A stretch of DNA of 64,000 nucleotides from Sporothrix humicola (GCA_021396245.1 WNYE01000078.1:62001-126000), one strand, 5' to 3'; shown: positions 11,201 to 23,236, numbered from the stretch's first letter. The notes: generated by a model not told the origin, from the sequence alone. Numbers and translations are program-made.

Positions 11201-14200
11201 GCCAACCGCCTGAAGAAGTATCGCAACAAGAACAGAGTGATCACAACAGAGACGAGCAGACCGTCAAAAGCATCCTCTCCACTGCAGAGCCGCAATCCAT
11301 ACCTCCGCCACACGGACTCGAGCGGTGGATACGCAACGGCGTCTTCCACCCACCAGCCAAGTGACTCACTGGATTCGCATGAGCCTCAAGAACCCCACCA
11401 GCCGGACACCGGAAAGAGACCAACCACGGCCAACTCCGAGGACGAGCCTGAAGTCCACGAGTCAGTGTTGATTTCCATGCTCAAAGCCGCATCGTCACAG
11501 TCACATGCCCAGTCCGATTTCCTCGCCGCACACCAGTACTGGAACACAATCAAGCAGCTCAATGCACTCAACTCGCAATCTCTGCGTCAGAATGGGTTTG
11601 CAGCACTGCTCAATATTTTCTCTCGGGGACCACGGGACTTGATCCGGCGCTCGGCTGCTGCCGTCGAAGAGTACGAGGCCTGGCTGATTTGGCTCAAACA
11701 GTCCCAAGAACGGGCTGAAGGAGCCATTGATACAATGATGAGGCGGCTCAGGGCACTCCGCGACAAAATGTGGTATGTTACCGACGTGCGGAACTCGGGT
11801 CCATACGATTTTACGCGCAATATCGCTGTGGCGTTGAAGACCATGGGGACGAGCCGCAAGTGGAATGCCTACCAACGATCCCGGCTTGGGAACCAACGGG
11901 GACCGGCGGCGTCGTACCTGTACCGGACGGAAAGCGAGATCGTGGAGCTCCTGGCTGCCACAGAGAGTCAAGGTGGACCAAACAAGCTTTCTGATGACCA
12001 GGCCGAGAAGACTGCTCGTTGGCTGCAGCAATGCGGCATTGCCAATTTTTGCCAGGGCGAGGAGCGCATCCATCGCTTCTCTTGTGAGATTGCTAGCTGT
12101 ACCGACAAGCTGATTGGCGAGAGCATTGTGGATGCACCCGTGCTGTGGTCGAGCGACTTGTTTATGAGAGACCGCCAGCATCTCGAGTCCAGCAGTCGGT
12201 CCGGAGGTAGAGATCTAGACACCCCCGGCACGCCTTGGGACGACGCATCTAGTATCCGGAGTTTCGACTCTGACAACCGGCGATTCGGCCTGAACAGACG
12301 CCCCAGCACATCGCTCCGTGGCGACCTGAGAGCCACGCTTGGCCAAAACAACCCGAGTGTTCAGTCGTTTGATTCTGGCCGATACAGCTTTTCGCGCGCC
12401 AGCACTTCTTTTTCGGAAGTCTTGGGTGGCCAGGATTATTTCTCGGGCGGGCTGCACTCTCCTGTCCCGGCCATTGACACGTCAAATACATTCTGGTCGC
12501 CGTTTCAAGCATCGATCTCGCCCAGCACAGCGACATCACGCGCACAGTCGCCAACTGCCAGCTCCACGAACCTCTCGAGTCCATTTGCTTCGATGAACCA
12601 GGCCTCCCGCCGGCCTCTATTCTCTCGCCATGGTGGGACCGACGGGATGCAAACGCCATCGCACTTGTCGGGCAACGGCCGTCCTGGGACGTCGGCATCG
12701 TCTGTTGACACTGTCTTCCAACAGCGGATGTCAGAAGAAAAGAGCCGGTTCCTGAACGATCTGCGACAGATACTGACAAGTCTCCTCCTGTCTGATCTGG
12801 GAAATCTTGTGTTTGCTCGTGGATCCGAGACCGACCACTGGTTCAGTAGCTTGGGCCAAGAGTGCATTGAGCGCCGTGAAGCCATCGAGAAGCGCCAGCG
12901 ACACGAAGCCGCCGTGGAGAAGAAGAGGAGGAACAACCGCAACTCGCTCAAGCAAATTGTCGTGGACAACACTGAGCGGAAAAACGACTTGAGCGACAAT
13001 CGGACAGTTACGGCTGGCAGTGTTGGCTCGGCTGGTGACTTATCGCCGTCCACGATGAGTCGCCGAAGCAATACACCGGATGCTACTGGGAATGGCAGCC
13101 ACGGTAACGACAGCTCGGCCACAGCCAGTGATCACACTGCCACAGCTGCCCGTCATGAACGGTCACCTCTTCACACCGCCCCGAAGCCAGCAACCGTGCC
13201 GGCACCTAAAAAGGCCTCGACGACGACCGAGTTTCCCTTTACGAAAGCGTATCAGCGTCTTTTGCGGATGTTTTGCGTTCATCCCAACCCGCACGCAAAG
13301 CTATCAGCACTCTTTGAGCTTGAGAACTTGATCACGGCCTCGCTCTCATCACGCAGCACACGCAGACGGTTGGCTCTGTTGACCAAGTCTGGTACGAGTC
13401 CTGTTGTCAGCCATGCGACGGCGGGCCAATCGTCTGCGGAGACAACCATTCTAGGCTCGTCAAATAACCGGCCAAAGCCGCTTGAGGAAGCCATTGACAA
13501 CGTCAAGGGGCGGCGATCCAGTACGCTGGGCTCATCGCAGCATCCATCCATGTCCCGCCGTGGAAGCATTGGTGCCATGGGCCATAGCACTGGTGGACAC
13601 AGCAGCAATTCGCAAACAAAGGATGCCGTGGCCTCTATCCTACAGTCTTTGTTCTGTGACCCATCCATCCGGCCCAAGACGCTGTTTCGCGACCTGCAAT
13701 TTATTGCTGCCTTTGTGCCTCCTGAAATTCTGGACCGATCTGAGCGAGGCAAGTCGTTCTGGGCTGCTGGCCTCGCGGCTCTGTTGTTGAAGAGTGAAGT
13801 GTGCACGACGATGATCGAGGTGGCCGACGAGATTGTGGGCATCTATACCAAGACACGCAAAGCTCCTACAGCCCCGCCACCACCTCCACCTCCTTCGGCT
13901 GCCTCATCGACAGGAGATGGCTCAAACAGCGGCTCGCCGTCATCGTCGCCATTCTCCTTGCCACTGCCACTGTCGAGTGCATACTCACTGGCAGACGCAG
14001 CTCGCATGCTCACCATTACTGCCAAGGAAGGTGACCCGACATCGCAGCGCGAGCTTGCCATTTTCTACCTGTCGAATCCCGAGCTAGTCGAACGCACGAC
14101 GCTTCCCCTGTCCAAGCCACGCGAGGTATTCAAGAAGGCTGTCATGGAGAAGTATGGCGGCAGCGGGGGCGGTGTTGGTGGAGGATCGTCTGGCATGATG

Positions 14201-14413
14201 TCGGGTGGACCGGGTGGTGGTCCCGGCAGTCATGGACACGGCCACCACGGCCATCACGGCCATCACGGCAGTAGTCACGGCGGTAGTGGAGTGTACGATG
14301 TGCGCAATGACCCGGCACTCATGTGTGTGGCGATCCACTGGATGGAGGCGGCCGAGCAGGGCGGAGACGAGCTGGCGCGGACATTCCTTGGCCAGAACGA
14401 GATGATGAAGTGA
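8211..14413 (+). CDS. Giant fungal protein with Sel1-like C-terminal segment
   Basis: I do not recognise a named orthologue. The long frame has no ATG before 8501. A spliced first exon fits much better: ATG at 8211, intron 8263-8354 (GTGAGT, branch GCTAAC, end TAG), joining in frame to give about 2036 residues starting MVPLQRSLSSPV. The chain alternates Ser/Thr/Pro-rich disordered stretches with helical blocks. One around 616 (SWFVYKWLFGAWLL) recalls the helical core of RasGAP domains, a weak resemblance only. Others lie at about 1077-1290, 1478-1530 and 1647-1690. A polyproline run is near 1857. The end has a Sel1-like piece (about 1906-1925 and the last 30 residues, with AIHWMEAAEQGGDELA) interrupted by a Gly/His insert with HGHGHHGHHGHHG near 1980. 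Such architecture suggests a cytosolic scaffold or signalling protein; that role is inference. Confidence 0.85.
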
Positions 14414-14878
14414 TAGCGGGGTTGTTGTTGATTTCAGGGGTATGGCTTCCTTTGATTTTTTTTCTTTTTTGATTTTCACTTTCGAGGTCGATTGTCTCAC
14501 ATAATTTTGTTTTGTCATTCCGAGTGATGTTGATCTTTAGCTTGGGTTTCATTTGATTTGGCTACGTCTGTTTGATTTTTCTTTTCTTTTTATAATGTCC
14601 TCTCCTTCTTTCTGCTCATTTTTATTTATATACCCGCATGTCCTGGGCAAAGACTTGGACATGGCTATATAGAAACTGATTTCTGGTATTTTGTTTCGTG
14701 ATTCTGCTTCGATATTCAGGGTATTTTGATTTTCTCATGTGCTGTTACTTTTGTACTTCATTAAGATCCATATATACGTCGTGCCCCATCATTATGTTAT
14801 CCTGTACCCATATGTACATGATTGAAATCCAAACAATTATCCAAAAAGATCAAGAGTAAAAATCAAAGACCCCCCTCC
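14414..14878. other. Convergent 3' spacer
   Basis: This is the gap between the stop of the giant-protein gene (plus) and the stop of the esterase gene (minus). It is T-rich on the plus strand, as expected for two 3' untranslated regions. No gene is seen. Confidence 0.6.
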
Positions 14879-16585
14879 CTAAATAAGGAAAATGTCAATG
14901 TTGCTGACGAGGTACTCGTAGCTGGACTGGCGGAAGTTGTCGGCCAGCAGCGCGGCCTTGTCGTTGAAGAACTGCATCACGTTCTGGCCCTGGCTCCACT
15001 GCGGCCACTGCATCTTGACGGCGGCGCCCTTGTTGGGGTCGCCCGTCGTCACAAAGTTGATGTAGTACGTCTGGATGGCCTCGCTCGCGTAGTTGGGCAG
15101 GATGCCGTAGAACGTCTGCAGGATGTCGGTCGCGTGGAAGGTGCCGAGGATCGGCGTGCCGTAGTCGTACGAGGCAATGTACGACCACGAGGGCGTGTTG
15201 GGGTTGGTGATGCTGCTGATCTGCAAAAAGGCGCGGCGTGCCAGCGTAAAGGTCATGTCGCCCAGGATGGCGGCGAGGCGCTTGAAGCCGGGGTACAATT
15301 CATTAAAAATGCTCGTGCGAAAGGGCGAGCCGGCGGTGATGTCGGTCGGGTACGTGTCGACAAAGCCCTTGAGCTGGGCCGTGGTGGCGTTGAAGAAGTA
15401 GTACTCGCTCAGGTAGTTGACAATCTTGTCGGTGCTGGTGACGTCGTTGGGCAGGATGGCAAAGAGCGTGCCCTCGTCCTCCTGGTCGCCGATGATGGTG
15501 GGCACCGACGCGTACTGGCCGTTGAGGCCCAGCTTGTGCGGGCTGTCGGTCAGGACCGTGCCGTCGGGGCGCGGCACGTACGACAGGGCCAGCGAGTTGT
15601 AGCTGAAAATGCCGGGCACGGACGTGGCGGCGTTCAGGAACGTCTCGTAATCCAAACCGCGGAGGCACGCCAGCGTGTCGGCCTGGCCCTTGCAGCCGGC
15701 AACAGACACCACCTCGTCGTAGATGGCCTGGGCCTTGACGCCGTCGACCGGCTCGGCGGGCACGACGCTGCCGCTGTCCATGATGGCGCCGTGGAACAGC
15801 GGCTTGCCCTTGTACGTGTTGTCACCGCCGTACAGCGCCATCTGGTCAAAGCACGAGATGGAGCCGGCCGACTCGCCCCAGATCGTCACGCGGTCCGGAT
15901 CGCCGCCAAACGCCGCAATGTTGTCCGCCACCCACTCGAGACCCGCGCGCTGGTCCAGCAGGCCTAGGTTCGACGCGCCGTCCGCCTTGATTTCCTTGCC
16001 GCCCAGGAACCCAAAGCCGCCCGTGCGGTAGTTGACCGCCACAAAAATAAACGGCTCGCCAATCTTGGCCGCCTGCGTCAGCAGCGACACGCCGTCGTAC
16101 ATGGCGTTGGTGCCAAACTCGAAGCCGCCGCCAAAGATCCAGAAGAGGACGGGCAGCTTCGAGGTCGAGTTGGTGCCCGCCGGCCGCTGCACATTGAGCG
16201 TCAGGCAGTCCTCCTGCGCGCCCGACACCGTCTGGAAGAGCGGGATATTCAAGAAATCGCCCACCAGCTGGAAGATGGCGTTGCCGCTGCCGGACGAAAT
16301 GTACATTTGCGGGCAGCTGGGGCCGATGCCCGCGCCGTCGACCGTGCCGACGTTGGTCGTGCGCTGCGGCGGCTTGAGGCGCAGGTTGCCGACGGGCGGC
16401 TCCGCAAAGGGGATGCCCCGGAAAGAGTCAATGTTGAGGAGGGAGACGCCGTTGACGGTGCCCTCGGGGTAGGTCACGCTGACACCGACGCCGCGCTCTT
16501 CAATGGGCTTGGCGGCGGCGGCCGGGACGGCGGCAACATAGCCGGCCAGGCCGGCCAGGACGGCCGTGACAGCAGCAGTCTTCAT
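14879..16585 (-). CDS. Secreted type-B carboxylesterase/lipase
   Basis: The protein is 568 residues from one exon. It begins with a hydrophobic signal peptide (MKTAAVTAVLAGLAGYVAAV, cleavage likely near residue 20-25), so it is probably secreted. It is an alpha/beta hydrolase of the carboxylesterase type-B / Candida rugosa lipase family. It has the EDCLTLNVQRP signature (125-135), an oxyanion-hole GGGFEFG (152-158) and the nucleophile elbow GESAG with Ser239. The triad partners are probably Glu371 and His484. The family hydrolyses carboxylic esters such as lipids, sterol esters or aromatic esters; the substrate cannot be read from sequence. The frame stays open upstream to 16747, but the signal peptide fixes the start at the ATG at 16585. 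Length is normal for the family. A TATA-like element lies about 100 bp upstream. Confidence 0.92.
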   Translation of the reverse strand: MKTAAVTAVLAGLAGYVAAVPAAAAKPIEERGVGVSVTYPEGTVNGVSLLNIDSFRGIPFAEPPVGNLRLKPPQRTTNVGTVDGAGIGPSCPQMYISSGSGNAIFQLVGDFLNIPLFQTVSGAQEDCLTLNVQRPAGTNSTSKLPVLFWIFGGGFEFGTNAMYDGVSLLTQAAKIGEPFIFVAVNYRTGGFGFLGGKEIKADGASNLGLLDQRAGLEWVADNIAAFGGDPDRVTIWGESAGSISCFDQMALYGGDNTYKGKPLFHGAIMDSGSVVPAEPVDGVKAQAIYDEVVSVAGCKGQADTLACLRGLDYETFLNAATSVPGIFSYNSLALSYVPRPDGTVLTDSPHKLGLNGQYASVPTIIGDQEDEGTLFAILPNDVTSTDKIVNYLSEYYFFNATTAQLKGFVDTYPTDITAGSPFRTSIFNELYPGFKRLAAILGDMTFTLARRAFLQISSITNPNTPSWSYIASYDYGTPILGTFHATDILQTFYGILPNYASEAIQTYYINFVTTGDPNKGAAVKMQWPQWSQGQNVMQFFNDKAALLADNFRQSSYEYLVSNIDIFLI

Positions 16586-16679
16586 GGTGAGGACGAGGAC
16601 GAGGATCAAGGCTGTCCTTTGATTTTCCGTCAGATATCCGTGTAAGTGGTGATGACGTGCAGATGCAGCGGGAACGCTA

Positions 16680-16706
16680 CGGCAGCGTATATTAAAATAT
16701 ATTAAA
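16680..16706 (-). promoter_or_regulatory. TATA-like element of the secreted esterase gene
   Basis: An A/T stretch reads TTTAATATATTTTAATATA on the minus strand, about 100-120 bp upstream of the esterase ATG at 16585. Position and composition fit a core promoter; no experimental support. Confidence 0.35.
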
Positions 16707-17920
16707 CGAAGAAGAAAGGGGCAAGACAGGAATCTGGGCCAGACCACAAGACCACAAGACCACAGGGAGGATAGGAGAGGCTGGTGGACAAGCTCTGAGC
16801 GACGATCACAGTCGAGGAAAGGGGAGCGGATCTGAGACCTTTTTTATAGTCATGGTTCTGGATTTATGATTTGCACTTTCAACGGGGAAGAAGATGGGGA
16901 ATGGAAAACGGAGAAGAAAATGGAGAAGGAGGAATCGGCACAAGGCAACGGACGATGCTAGTTGCATGTGGAAGAGAAGATGGGGTTGCAAAAGAATGGC
17001 CGCGGGAGGGGTAGAAAGAAACTGCAAACAGAGAAAGAAAAACACAAGATGGAAATAAAAATAAAGAATGTGTAAAAAAGAACAGTGGCCGGAAGGCGGA
17101 CTCGACCTTTTGCGGGGAATAACAACACACCGTCCGGGTTGGGCGTCAACAAAAGGGACTGCAATAGGAGATGGATTAAGACACAGCTGCTTACACTCGA
17201 AAATCAAAAGCACATGGCGAGAATTTTAATAACATCTTTGCCAAAACCTGGCTCGAGCCGAGCTACATGGGGGAGGTTGGCATTTTTGGTCTGGCATTTT
17301 TGGCATTTAGCACAGACAGTGGGCGGGCGCGGAGAACGCGGAGTCGAACAGCCTGCGAATAAGACAAAAAGACAGAAGAAAGGCCGATCATTACCCTATT
17401 CTCGTGCGGTTCCCGTAGCCAACCGCTGCTCTTTGCCTGTATCGAGTATTCCGGGAGAACAAAAGAATGCGAAAACTCCCTGGTCCTGGTCACCTCGTAA
17501 GGCTATGATGATGATGGGACGTGCCAGTGAGGGGAAATCAGAAGGAAAAAAGACGTCGGCCGAGAGTGAGGAGGATATAAAAAAAAAATACACAAAAGCG
17601 AGAGCGAGGACTGTACTGGGTAGAAAAAGGAAGGAGGCTGAAGAACACGGGAGCCAAGGGGAAAAACAGACGGGAAATCAGGAAAAGAAAATGGCAAACA
17701 AGTTAGCTGAACAAATCAGACGACAAAAGACGAAGAACAATGCAAGGGACGGGCGGTCTGCTGCACCTCGACGTTAAACCCGGCGAAATCAGATGCGATC
17801 AAAAAGGAAAAAGACGCGAACACACAATTGGAGACTTTGAGGAAAGCAAAAAGTGTGTCCACAAGAGAGAAAACAATGTCGCAGAGAGGAAAACAGTGTG
17901 GAGTTTCGAGGGACCAAACG

Positions 17921-17950
17921 ACGCCAAAATATGCCAAAATACGCCAAAGT
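17921..17950. repeat. Three 10-bp tandem units (acgccaaaat type)
   Basis: Three consecutive decamers, acgccaaaat, atgccaaaat and acgccaaagt, differ by one or two bases each. They belong to a set of 10-bp-period arrays with a CCAAA core seen elsewhere in the spacers. Confidence 0.85.
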
Positions 17951-19760
17951 CAAAAGATCGTCACCGCTAGCACCGAAGCGAACGACTTTTCGGTGCGTCG
18001 TGTGTCTTGGAGTCTTGGGTTGACTCGAGTGGTCCTGTGTTTTTCCGCCGCCATTTTATTTCACTCCAAAAATACGCCAGGGTCTGGACAGCCCAAAAGA
18101 CGACAAAAGAGATGGTGATCGGCCGAAAAGGACGCGGCCTCAAAGGGAAGAAAGAAACAGAAAAAGAAAAGTTGCGATAAGAATTGCACGTGTTGATGCA
18201 TATCGCCGATGTTTGAGTCGTTTTGGTTACCTGATCACTTGCATTCCGCCGTGATGCCCAGAAATAAGGTTGTTTTTGTTGTTTCTCTTCCTTCTCATCA
18301 CAACATCCGATGCATACAACACGGAGTATACCCCCACACTCGTACAAGTAAAGGCGGCTACCCCCCGCTTAGACGTAGACATCTGCCGTGTGACCCAGTA
18401 GGGCCGTGTAGATGGTGATTGACGATTCACGATGGTCGATGGATCATAAACGATGGATGATGGGCCATTGGCGATGGGTCACCATAACGGCGCAAGCTGA
18501 ATGGACATCGGCAGATGAACCGGTGTGCCAATTGACGGCCAGACAAAAGAGAGACCAAAAAGAGAAAAGGCGGGGATGACAAAGAACCCCACGGGGCAAG
18601 TCAAGTCAGGTAACATGGAGCACGGGGCGCGGGTCACGCAAAGGCACCTTGACGGCAGTGTCGGTGGTTTATTGTTAATTGCCAGCTGCAAGCTGCGGCC
18701 CCGCGGAGTGAGGGACTTTACTTTGAATGCGAAAATACGGGGAAGAAGATCGAGTGTGGGGAACGGCACGACGATGTCGATGTAGATGTACGAGCACATG
18801 TCGAAGATGTTCGAGATGCCTCACCTGTTCACACTTTTTGTCCCAAGCAACTTCCTTTAATTTTGTTTCGTTTCAATTATTTCCCGTGGACTTCAACTTG
18901 GCTGTCTCATATCGAAACAATTTTTTTATTTGCTTATTTTGAGCCACAACATTTGTGGTGATGCAAAACACATCGACATTCCCATTCCCAACACACGCAG
19001 TCGATGTCCATTGAATCTCATGTGCCTGGCGCCTTCCCAATCGCAGAGCCTCGGCATCTATGGTTGCATCCTGGCAAGTCTGGGTTGCATGCATTCCTTG
19101 GGGGCAGACAGTAGGAGAAAAACTTGGTTCGGCGGGTTTGTAGGGCCCGCTTGGCGCTGCGCGGGCGGGGCGCCAAAGAACAAAAGAGGAAAAAGGGAAA
19201 GAAGGGCATAAGGGTAAGAAAGTAAAAGTTGGGGTAAAGAAGGCGGGGATGGTGAATAACGAGAGACGACTACGACGACTTACCAAAGCAAAGAGTAGAA
19301 AATTAAGAGAAGAGAGTTAACAGAAGAAGAGGACAAATGAACAATGTGCTAAATGTGTTTAATGCAGTTGAAACAGACTTTGGGCCTTCCCTGACTTGAT
19401 ATCTCGAATTGGGTAAACGACAGCAACAGGCTGGTATTTTGTAGACGTCCCATTTTGATATCAAAAGACAGGCTTGACTTACACAAAAAAGTACCAACGG
19501 CCGTCAACCTTGGCCCCCAAGGTACGGAACGGGCAGTTGTACGACCAACAGACTCGCCCAAGCACGCGGAACCACGGCAGGTTTGACCGATGACAGCTCT
19601 GTGGTGGTACAAAAAACTAAGGCGTTCTAACAGTCTGATATCAGATAGATTGCAGAGCACTTGGTGTACTTTGTACCTGGTGAAACGGCTAACAATATCT
19701 GGGGTAAGGTAGTACAACTTGGCTCGTCAAAATCAACCACAAAAATAAAGGCATACAGAT

Positions 19761-19782
19761 ACACACACACACACACACACAC
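19761..19782. repeat. (AC)11 microsatellite
   Basis: Eleven uninterrupted AC dinucleotides in the 3' flank of the minus-strand Zn2Cys6 gene. Likely length-polymorphic between strains. Confidence 0.95.
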
Positions 19783-20233
19783 GAAAACAGTTGAACAATG
19801 TCGAAATAAGGTACAAAGGTTCCTAGTATGCGCCCACAGCGTACCCGTCCTCACCCGTAATGCGTATTCGGGGAATGGTCGGGGACCACACTACGGTGCC
19901 CGTGATACCTGTGATAAAAATGCCAACCTTTCACCTGTAAGCAAGTTGATGAAGTGTAAGAAGCACAATTAAGGTTGTCTGCTCGGCTCATGTACGGGAT
20001 GTATCGCATATGCTTTGCTTGTGATTCGCAGCCAATTACTTTGTTGGGAGAAACCAAAACAGTTGGGGGTTGTTTAGCGTCGGAGAGTGCTAGATTATTT
20101 TTGAACGTTGATAATTCATACGGAGTGTCTTTTGGGAGTCATAAACATTATCATACATTTCATGGACAAGCCAGATGGACAGGCCGGGCCAATATTTAAT
20201 TATGTTCACCCTCCATCCCATCCTCCCCCCTCA

Positions 20234-22648
20234 TTAGGCTGAAATCATGCGTCCCAGCATCTCTAGACTGTAGCGGTCGACATCCCAAGACCCAGTGGCA
20301 TTGAAGTCGAGCGTCGGCCAGGAGGGTGGTAGCATGGCGTTTGCTGGCTGGGCATGCATGTTCATGTTGATGTTGGTGTTGTTATTGTCTCTGTGAAGAT
20401 CTGGGGTAGCCACGACTGTTGTTGCTGCTGGGGATGTGCATGTATCTGGCTCCTGCTGGGCCGCCAAATTCAGCAAACTCTGGACGGCGACAAAGTCCAG
20501 CTGCGAGAATTGCGGCCGGGACGACGAGGGTGTCTCTTCCCGCGCCACAAGGTTGTTATTCGCTGCATTTCCTCCTTCTGCCAGCCTGTCACCACCTCCT
20601 CCGCCTTGAGCATCTGCCGACATGCGCGCATCCATGATCCGCCCGATAATGTCTTCGAGGATATCGCGGTGCTTGCGGAGGCGGTGGTACCGCTCGGCAA
20701 TGATAAACATGGTGGACGAGCAGGCCCGCAAGTGGTGCGCGACGCGGTGGTCGAGCAGCCGCTCGAGCTGGCCGTTTGTGCCCGAAGCGGCGCGGAACAG
20801 GCAATAGCACATGGTGACGCCCGTGATGAAAGTCAGGTGGGCCGACACGAAAGAGTGACCGTAGGCGTCGCGCATGTGCATTTCCCTAAACAAAGCGCAG
20901 ACGTGGCCGGCGGCGTGCAGGCAGCGGGCCAGCAGCGGATCGTCGGCGGACATGGCGGACAGGAAAGGCCTCAAGAGCTGCGCGACGGCGGCGTTCCACT
21001 GCAGCCGCAGGTAGACCCTCTCTGACGGAGTCAGGTTGGCCGACGGCGCCTCGTTGGACTGGCCCCACGTGTCGACCGCCCTGAGGAGTGGGCCAATCTT
21101 GGAGCGGCGGAGGGCCAGCGGTTCGGCCAATCCGTAAACGTCGGTCTGGATGCGCGACTCGAGGCGTTTGATCTGGATGAAGCGGCGCCACATGGGGCCG
21201 ACGCCGTCGTCACAGTCCTCGTCGGGTGCTTCTTCGGGGATGTGCGTCTCGATATCGTTTTCGGCAATGCTGTAGGGCCGCTTGAAGGAGAGGGCGATGA
21301 ATCTGTCCAACACATAGGCGCTCCAAAAGAGACGGCGCATGGTGCGAGTCTGGGCGGGAGAGAGTGTCGGTTCGTGGTAGGCAGCCTCGAGATGAAGGCG
21401 CAGGTCAATGCAGGTCTGCATGGCCAGGTTGGTGAGGTACCAGATGCCCGTGTTGGTGGGGGCTCTCAGATTGTACAAGACAAGAAGAACGAGCCCTTCG
21501 ATCGTCAAGAGTGTCGACAGAGACTGCGCATCCTGGACGACGGCGACGTCTCGCAATGCGACACTCAGGTACGTCTCAGCCTGGGCTTCACAAAGAGGGT
21601 CGGTAATCTTGAGGTGGGTGCCGCCAATGGCATAGACCATGTTGAGGCGGAAGACGTCGAAACGGTTGGCCAAGCTGGGCGGCAAGGGAGGCGAGTTGGC
21701 GTCGTGCTGCTGTGCCCGTTCGTGGAGACTGAACAAATGGTCTCTGTCCAGAAATGGATATCGTGGGTGGATCTTTGTGAAATAGGCATCGAGCATCCGC
21801 CGGCCCATGGCATCCGATGGTTGTGGAGGAGGAGGAGGTGGTGGTGGTGGTGGCTGTAGTGACGGATGTGGTTGTTGCATCTGTGGATGCTGCATTGGAG
21901 GATGCTGGAGCTGTGCTTGATGGTGGACAGACGGAACTGTGAACGACAACGGTATCGGCGACATGGGCGTCATTGGCGGCACTGATGGCATTGGCTGGAC
22001 GCTGTCACCGACCGAAAAGAGTCCCTTGGACCAGACCGTCGCCTGCACCATTTGTTCAACTGTGGGCTGCATATTCCCTGGATTCTGGCCCAGGCCGTGT
22101 CCCATGCTGTGTCCGGCCTGGCCTCCTTGGCCGCCAATCAGAGTGCTCGCATCGTCCGTGTCCGTGAAGAGGAGAGGCATATCGCGGTTGAGGAGGAAGG
22201 GATTTTGATTTGGGTCGGAGTATTGTGGTGTTGGCTGTGGTGTCGGTTCCTGCCGTTGCGGCTGTTGAGGAGTTTGGTTTTGATGTTGAGTCTGTGTTTG
22301 GTTTTGGTTTTGATTTTGATTTTGATTCTGTTGATTTTGGTTTTGCTGTCTCGCCACGGCCAGCTCTGACAGTGCCTCTGCCAGCTGCGTCTCGAGCGTC
22401 TGGATCCGGTGCAGGGCCGCCGCATTGCTGGCCCCGTTTGTCGCGCCGCCTTCCTGGCTGTACAGCTGCATCGCATACGCCGACGGCTCACACGAGACTC
22501 GGGCTTCCTCGCAGGCCCGGCACACGGGAAATCCGTGGCATCGCTGTTTGCGCCGCGTGCACCGTTTGCACGCCTTGCTGTTGCGCTTGATGACTTTGCC
22601 GCTGCCGTTGCCGGTAGCCGGCGTGCCTGGCGGCGGTGTTGGAGACAT
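20234..22648 (-). CDS. Zn2Cys6 transcription factor with fungal-specific TF domain
   Basis: The protein is 804 residues from a single exon. The zinc cluster uses Cys27, 30, 37, 43, 46 and 53 (C-x2-C-x6-C-x5-C-x2-C-x6-C), in the context ACKRCTRRKQRC. A Gln/Asn-rich run with alternating QN covers about 105-145, and a ten-proline run is near 265-274. From about 280 the middle homology region of fungal Zn2Cys6 activators begins (LDAYFTKIHPRYPFLDRDHL) and extends to about 650. The frame is open to 22747 upstream but has no ATG there; the Met at 22648 places the zinc cluster at the usual distance from the N-terminus. It should be a nuclear DNA-binding regulator; its targets are unknown. It is tandem with the ICL-family gene, about 600 bp downstream of that gene's stop. 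Confidence 0.92.
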   Translation of the reverse strand: MSPTPPPGTPATGNGSGKVIKRNSKACKRCTRRKQRCHGFPVCRACEEARVSCEPSAYAMQLYSQEGGATNGASNAAALHRIQTLETQLAEALSELAVARQQNQNQQNQNQNQNQNQTQTQHQNQTPQQPQRQEPTPQPTPQYSDPNQNPFLLNRDMPLLFTDTDDASTLIGGQGGQAGHSMGHGLGQNPGNMQPTVEQMVQATVWSKGLFSVGDSVQPMPSVPPMTPMSPIPLSFTVPSVHHQAQLQHPPMQHPQMQQPHPSLQPPPPPPPPPPQPSDAMGRRMLDAYFTKIHPRYPFLDRDHLFSLHERAQQHDANSPPLPPSLANRFDVFRLNMVYAIGGTHLKITDPLCEAQAETYLSVALRDVAVVQDAQSLSTLLTIEGLVLLVLYNLRAPTNTGIWYLTNLAMQTCIDLRLHLEAAYHEPTLSPAQTRTMRRLFWSAYVLDRFIALSFKRPYSIAENDIETHIPEEAPDEDCDDGVGPMWRRFIQIKRLESRIQTDVYGLAEPLALRRSKIGPLLRAVDTWGQSNEAPSANLTPSERVYLRLQWNAAVAQLLRPFLSAMSADDPLLARCLHAAGHVCALFREMHMRDAYGHSFVSAHLTFITGVTMCYCLFRAASGTNGQLERLLDHRVAHHLRACSSTMFIIAERYHRLRKHRDILEDIIGRIMDARMSADAQGGGGGDRLAEGGNAANNNLVAREETPSSSRPQFSQLDFVAVQSLLNLAAQQEPDTCTSPAATTVVATPDLHRDNNNTNINMNMHAQPANAMLPPSWPTLDFNATGSWDVDRYSLEMLGRMISA

Positions 22649-23236
22649 TCCCGTATTGTCGGCGATTTTGCCGATGGCGATGTTAGTGGTGGCTCGATGT
22701 AGAATACACGTGGAGTAGAATTTCGCGACACCGACAGCCAAGCCCACTTTTGAGAAGGGATCCTGCTCCTCAAGTACTGAAGGATTTCGGTAATCCGACA
22801 GAAAAGTCTTGGGAATTTCTGGAAAGTGAGATGTGAGCAGGTCAGCAAGTCAGAGTGTCAGAAAGGTGAGAAAGCGGGGAAAGCAGTGGAAGGAATGCGC
22901 TAGGCCTGGGTTCGGATTTCCGATATTTTAGTGGAGTCCGGGGAAGCTTCAGGGGCGATGCAGAAAGTTAGTGCAACTTGGACAAAGAGGCGACTTTTGA
23001 AATTCAAACAAGACGTGGTTAACGACGGCGTTCGAAAATGAAACCGGCAATCGGCATGTTAAGATTGATTTTAAATTTTCAAGACCGTATTCAATGGATA
23101 CTGATGTGCCGACGCCAAGTTATGTCATTGTTGTTGTCACGACTTGACTTACAAAACTTACACGGAGACAGTGAAAATACCAAAAATGCAGTAAATTGCG
23201 AGCTAAAATCTATATACACAGCACGCACCCTCCCAC
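22649..23236. other. Spacer between Zn2Cys6 gene and ICL-family gene
   Basis: It holds the promoter of the regulator (minus) and the 3' flank of the ICL-family gene (minus). No gene or striking motif is visible. Confidence 0.5.

Larger units (their letters stand above)
16586..20233. other. 3.6 kb spacer between esterase and Zn2Cys6 gene
   Basis: No supported gene. It contains the esterase promoter region, an 8-bp triplication (accacaag-type) at about 16742-16766, ATTTTTGGC-type repeats at 17277-17308, a 10-bp triple repeat at 17921-17950, a run of GATGG motifs about 18405-18485, and an (AC)11 microsatellite at 19761-19782. The right end is the 3' flank of the minus-strand regulator gene. ORFs up to 230 codons here are Lys/Arg/Glu-rich or Phe/Leu/Ser-rich and look like translated purine/pyrimidine tracts. 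Confidence 0.5.

Noticed and set aside
14822..15967. 381-codon plus-strand frame over the secreted esterase
   Set aside because: Antisense shadow; the minus strand encodes a complete catalytic triad and signal peptide.
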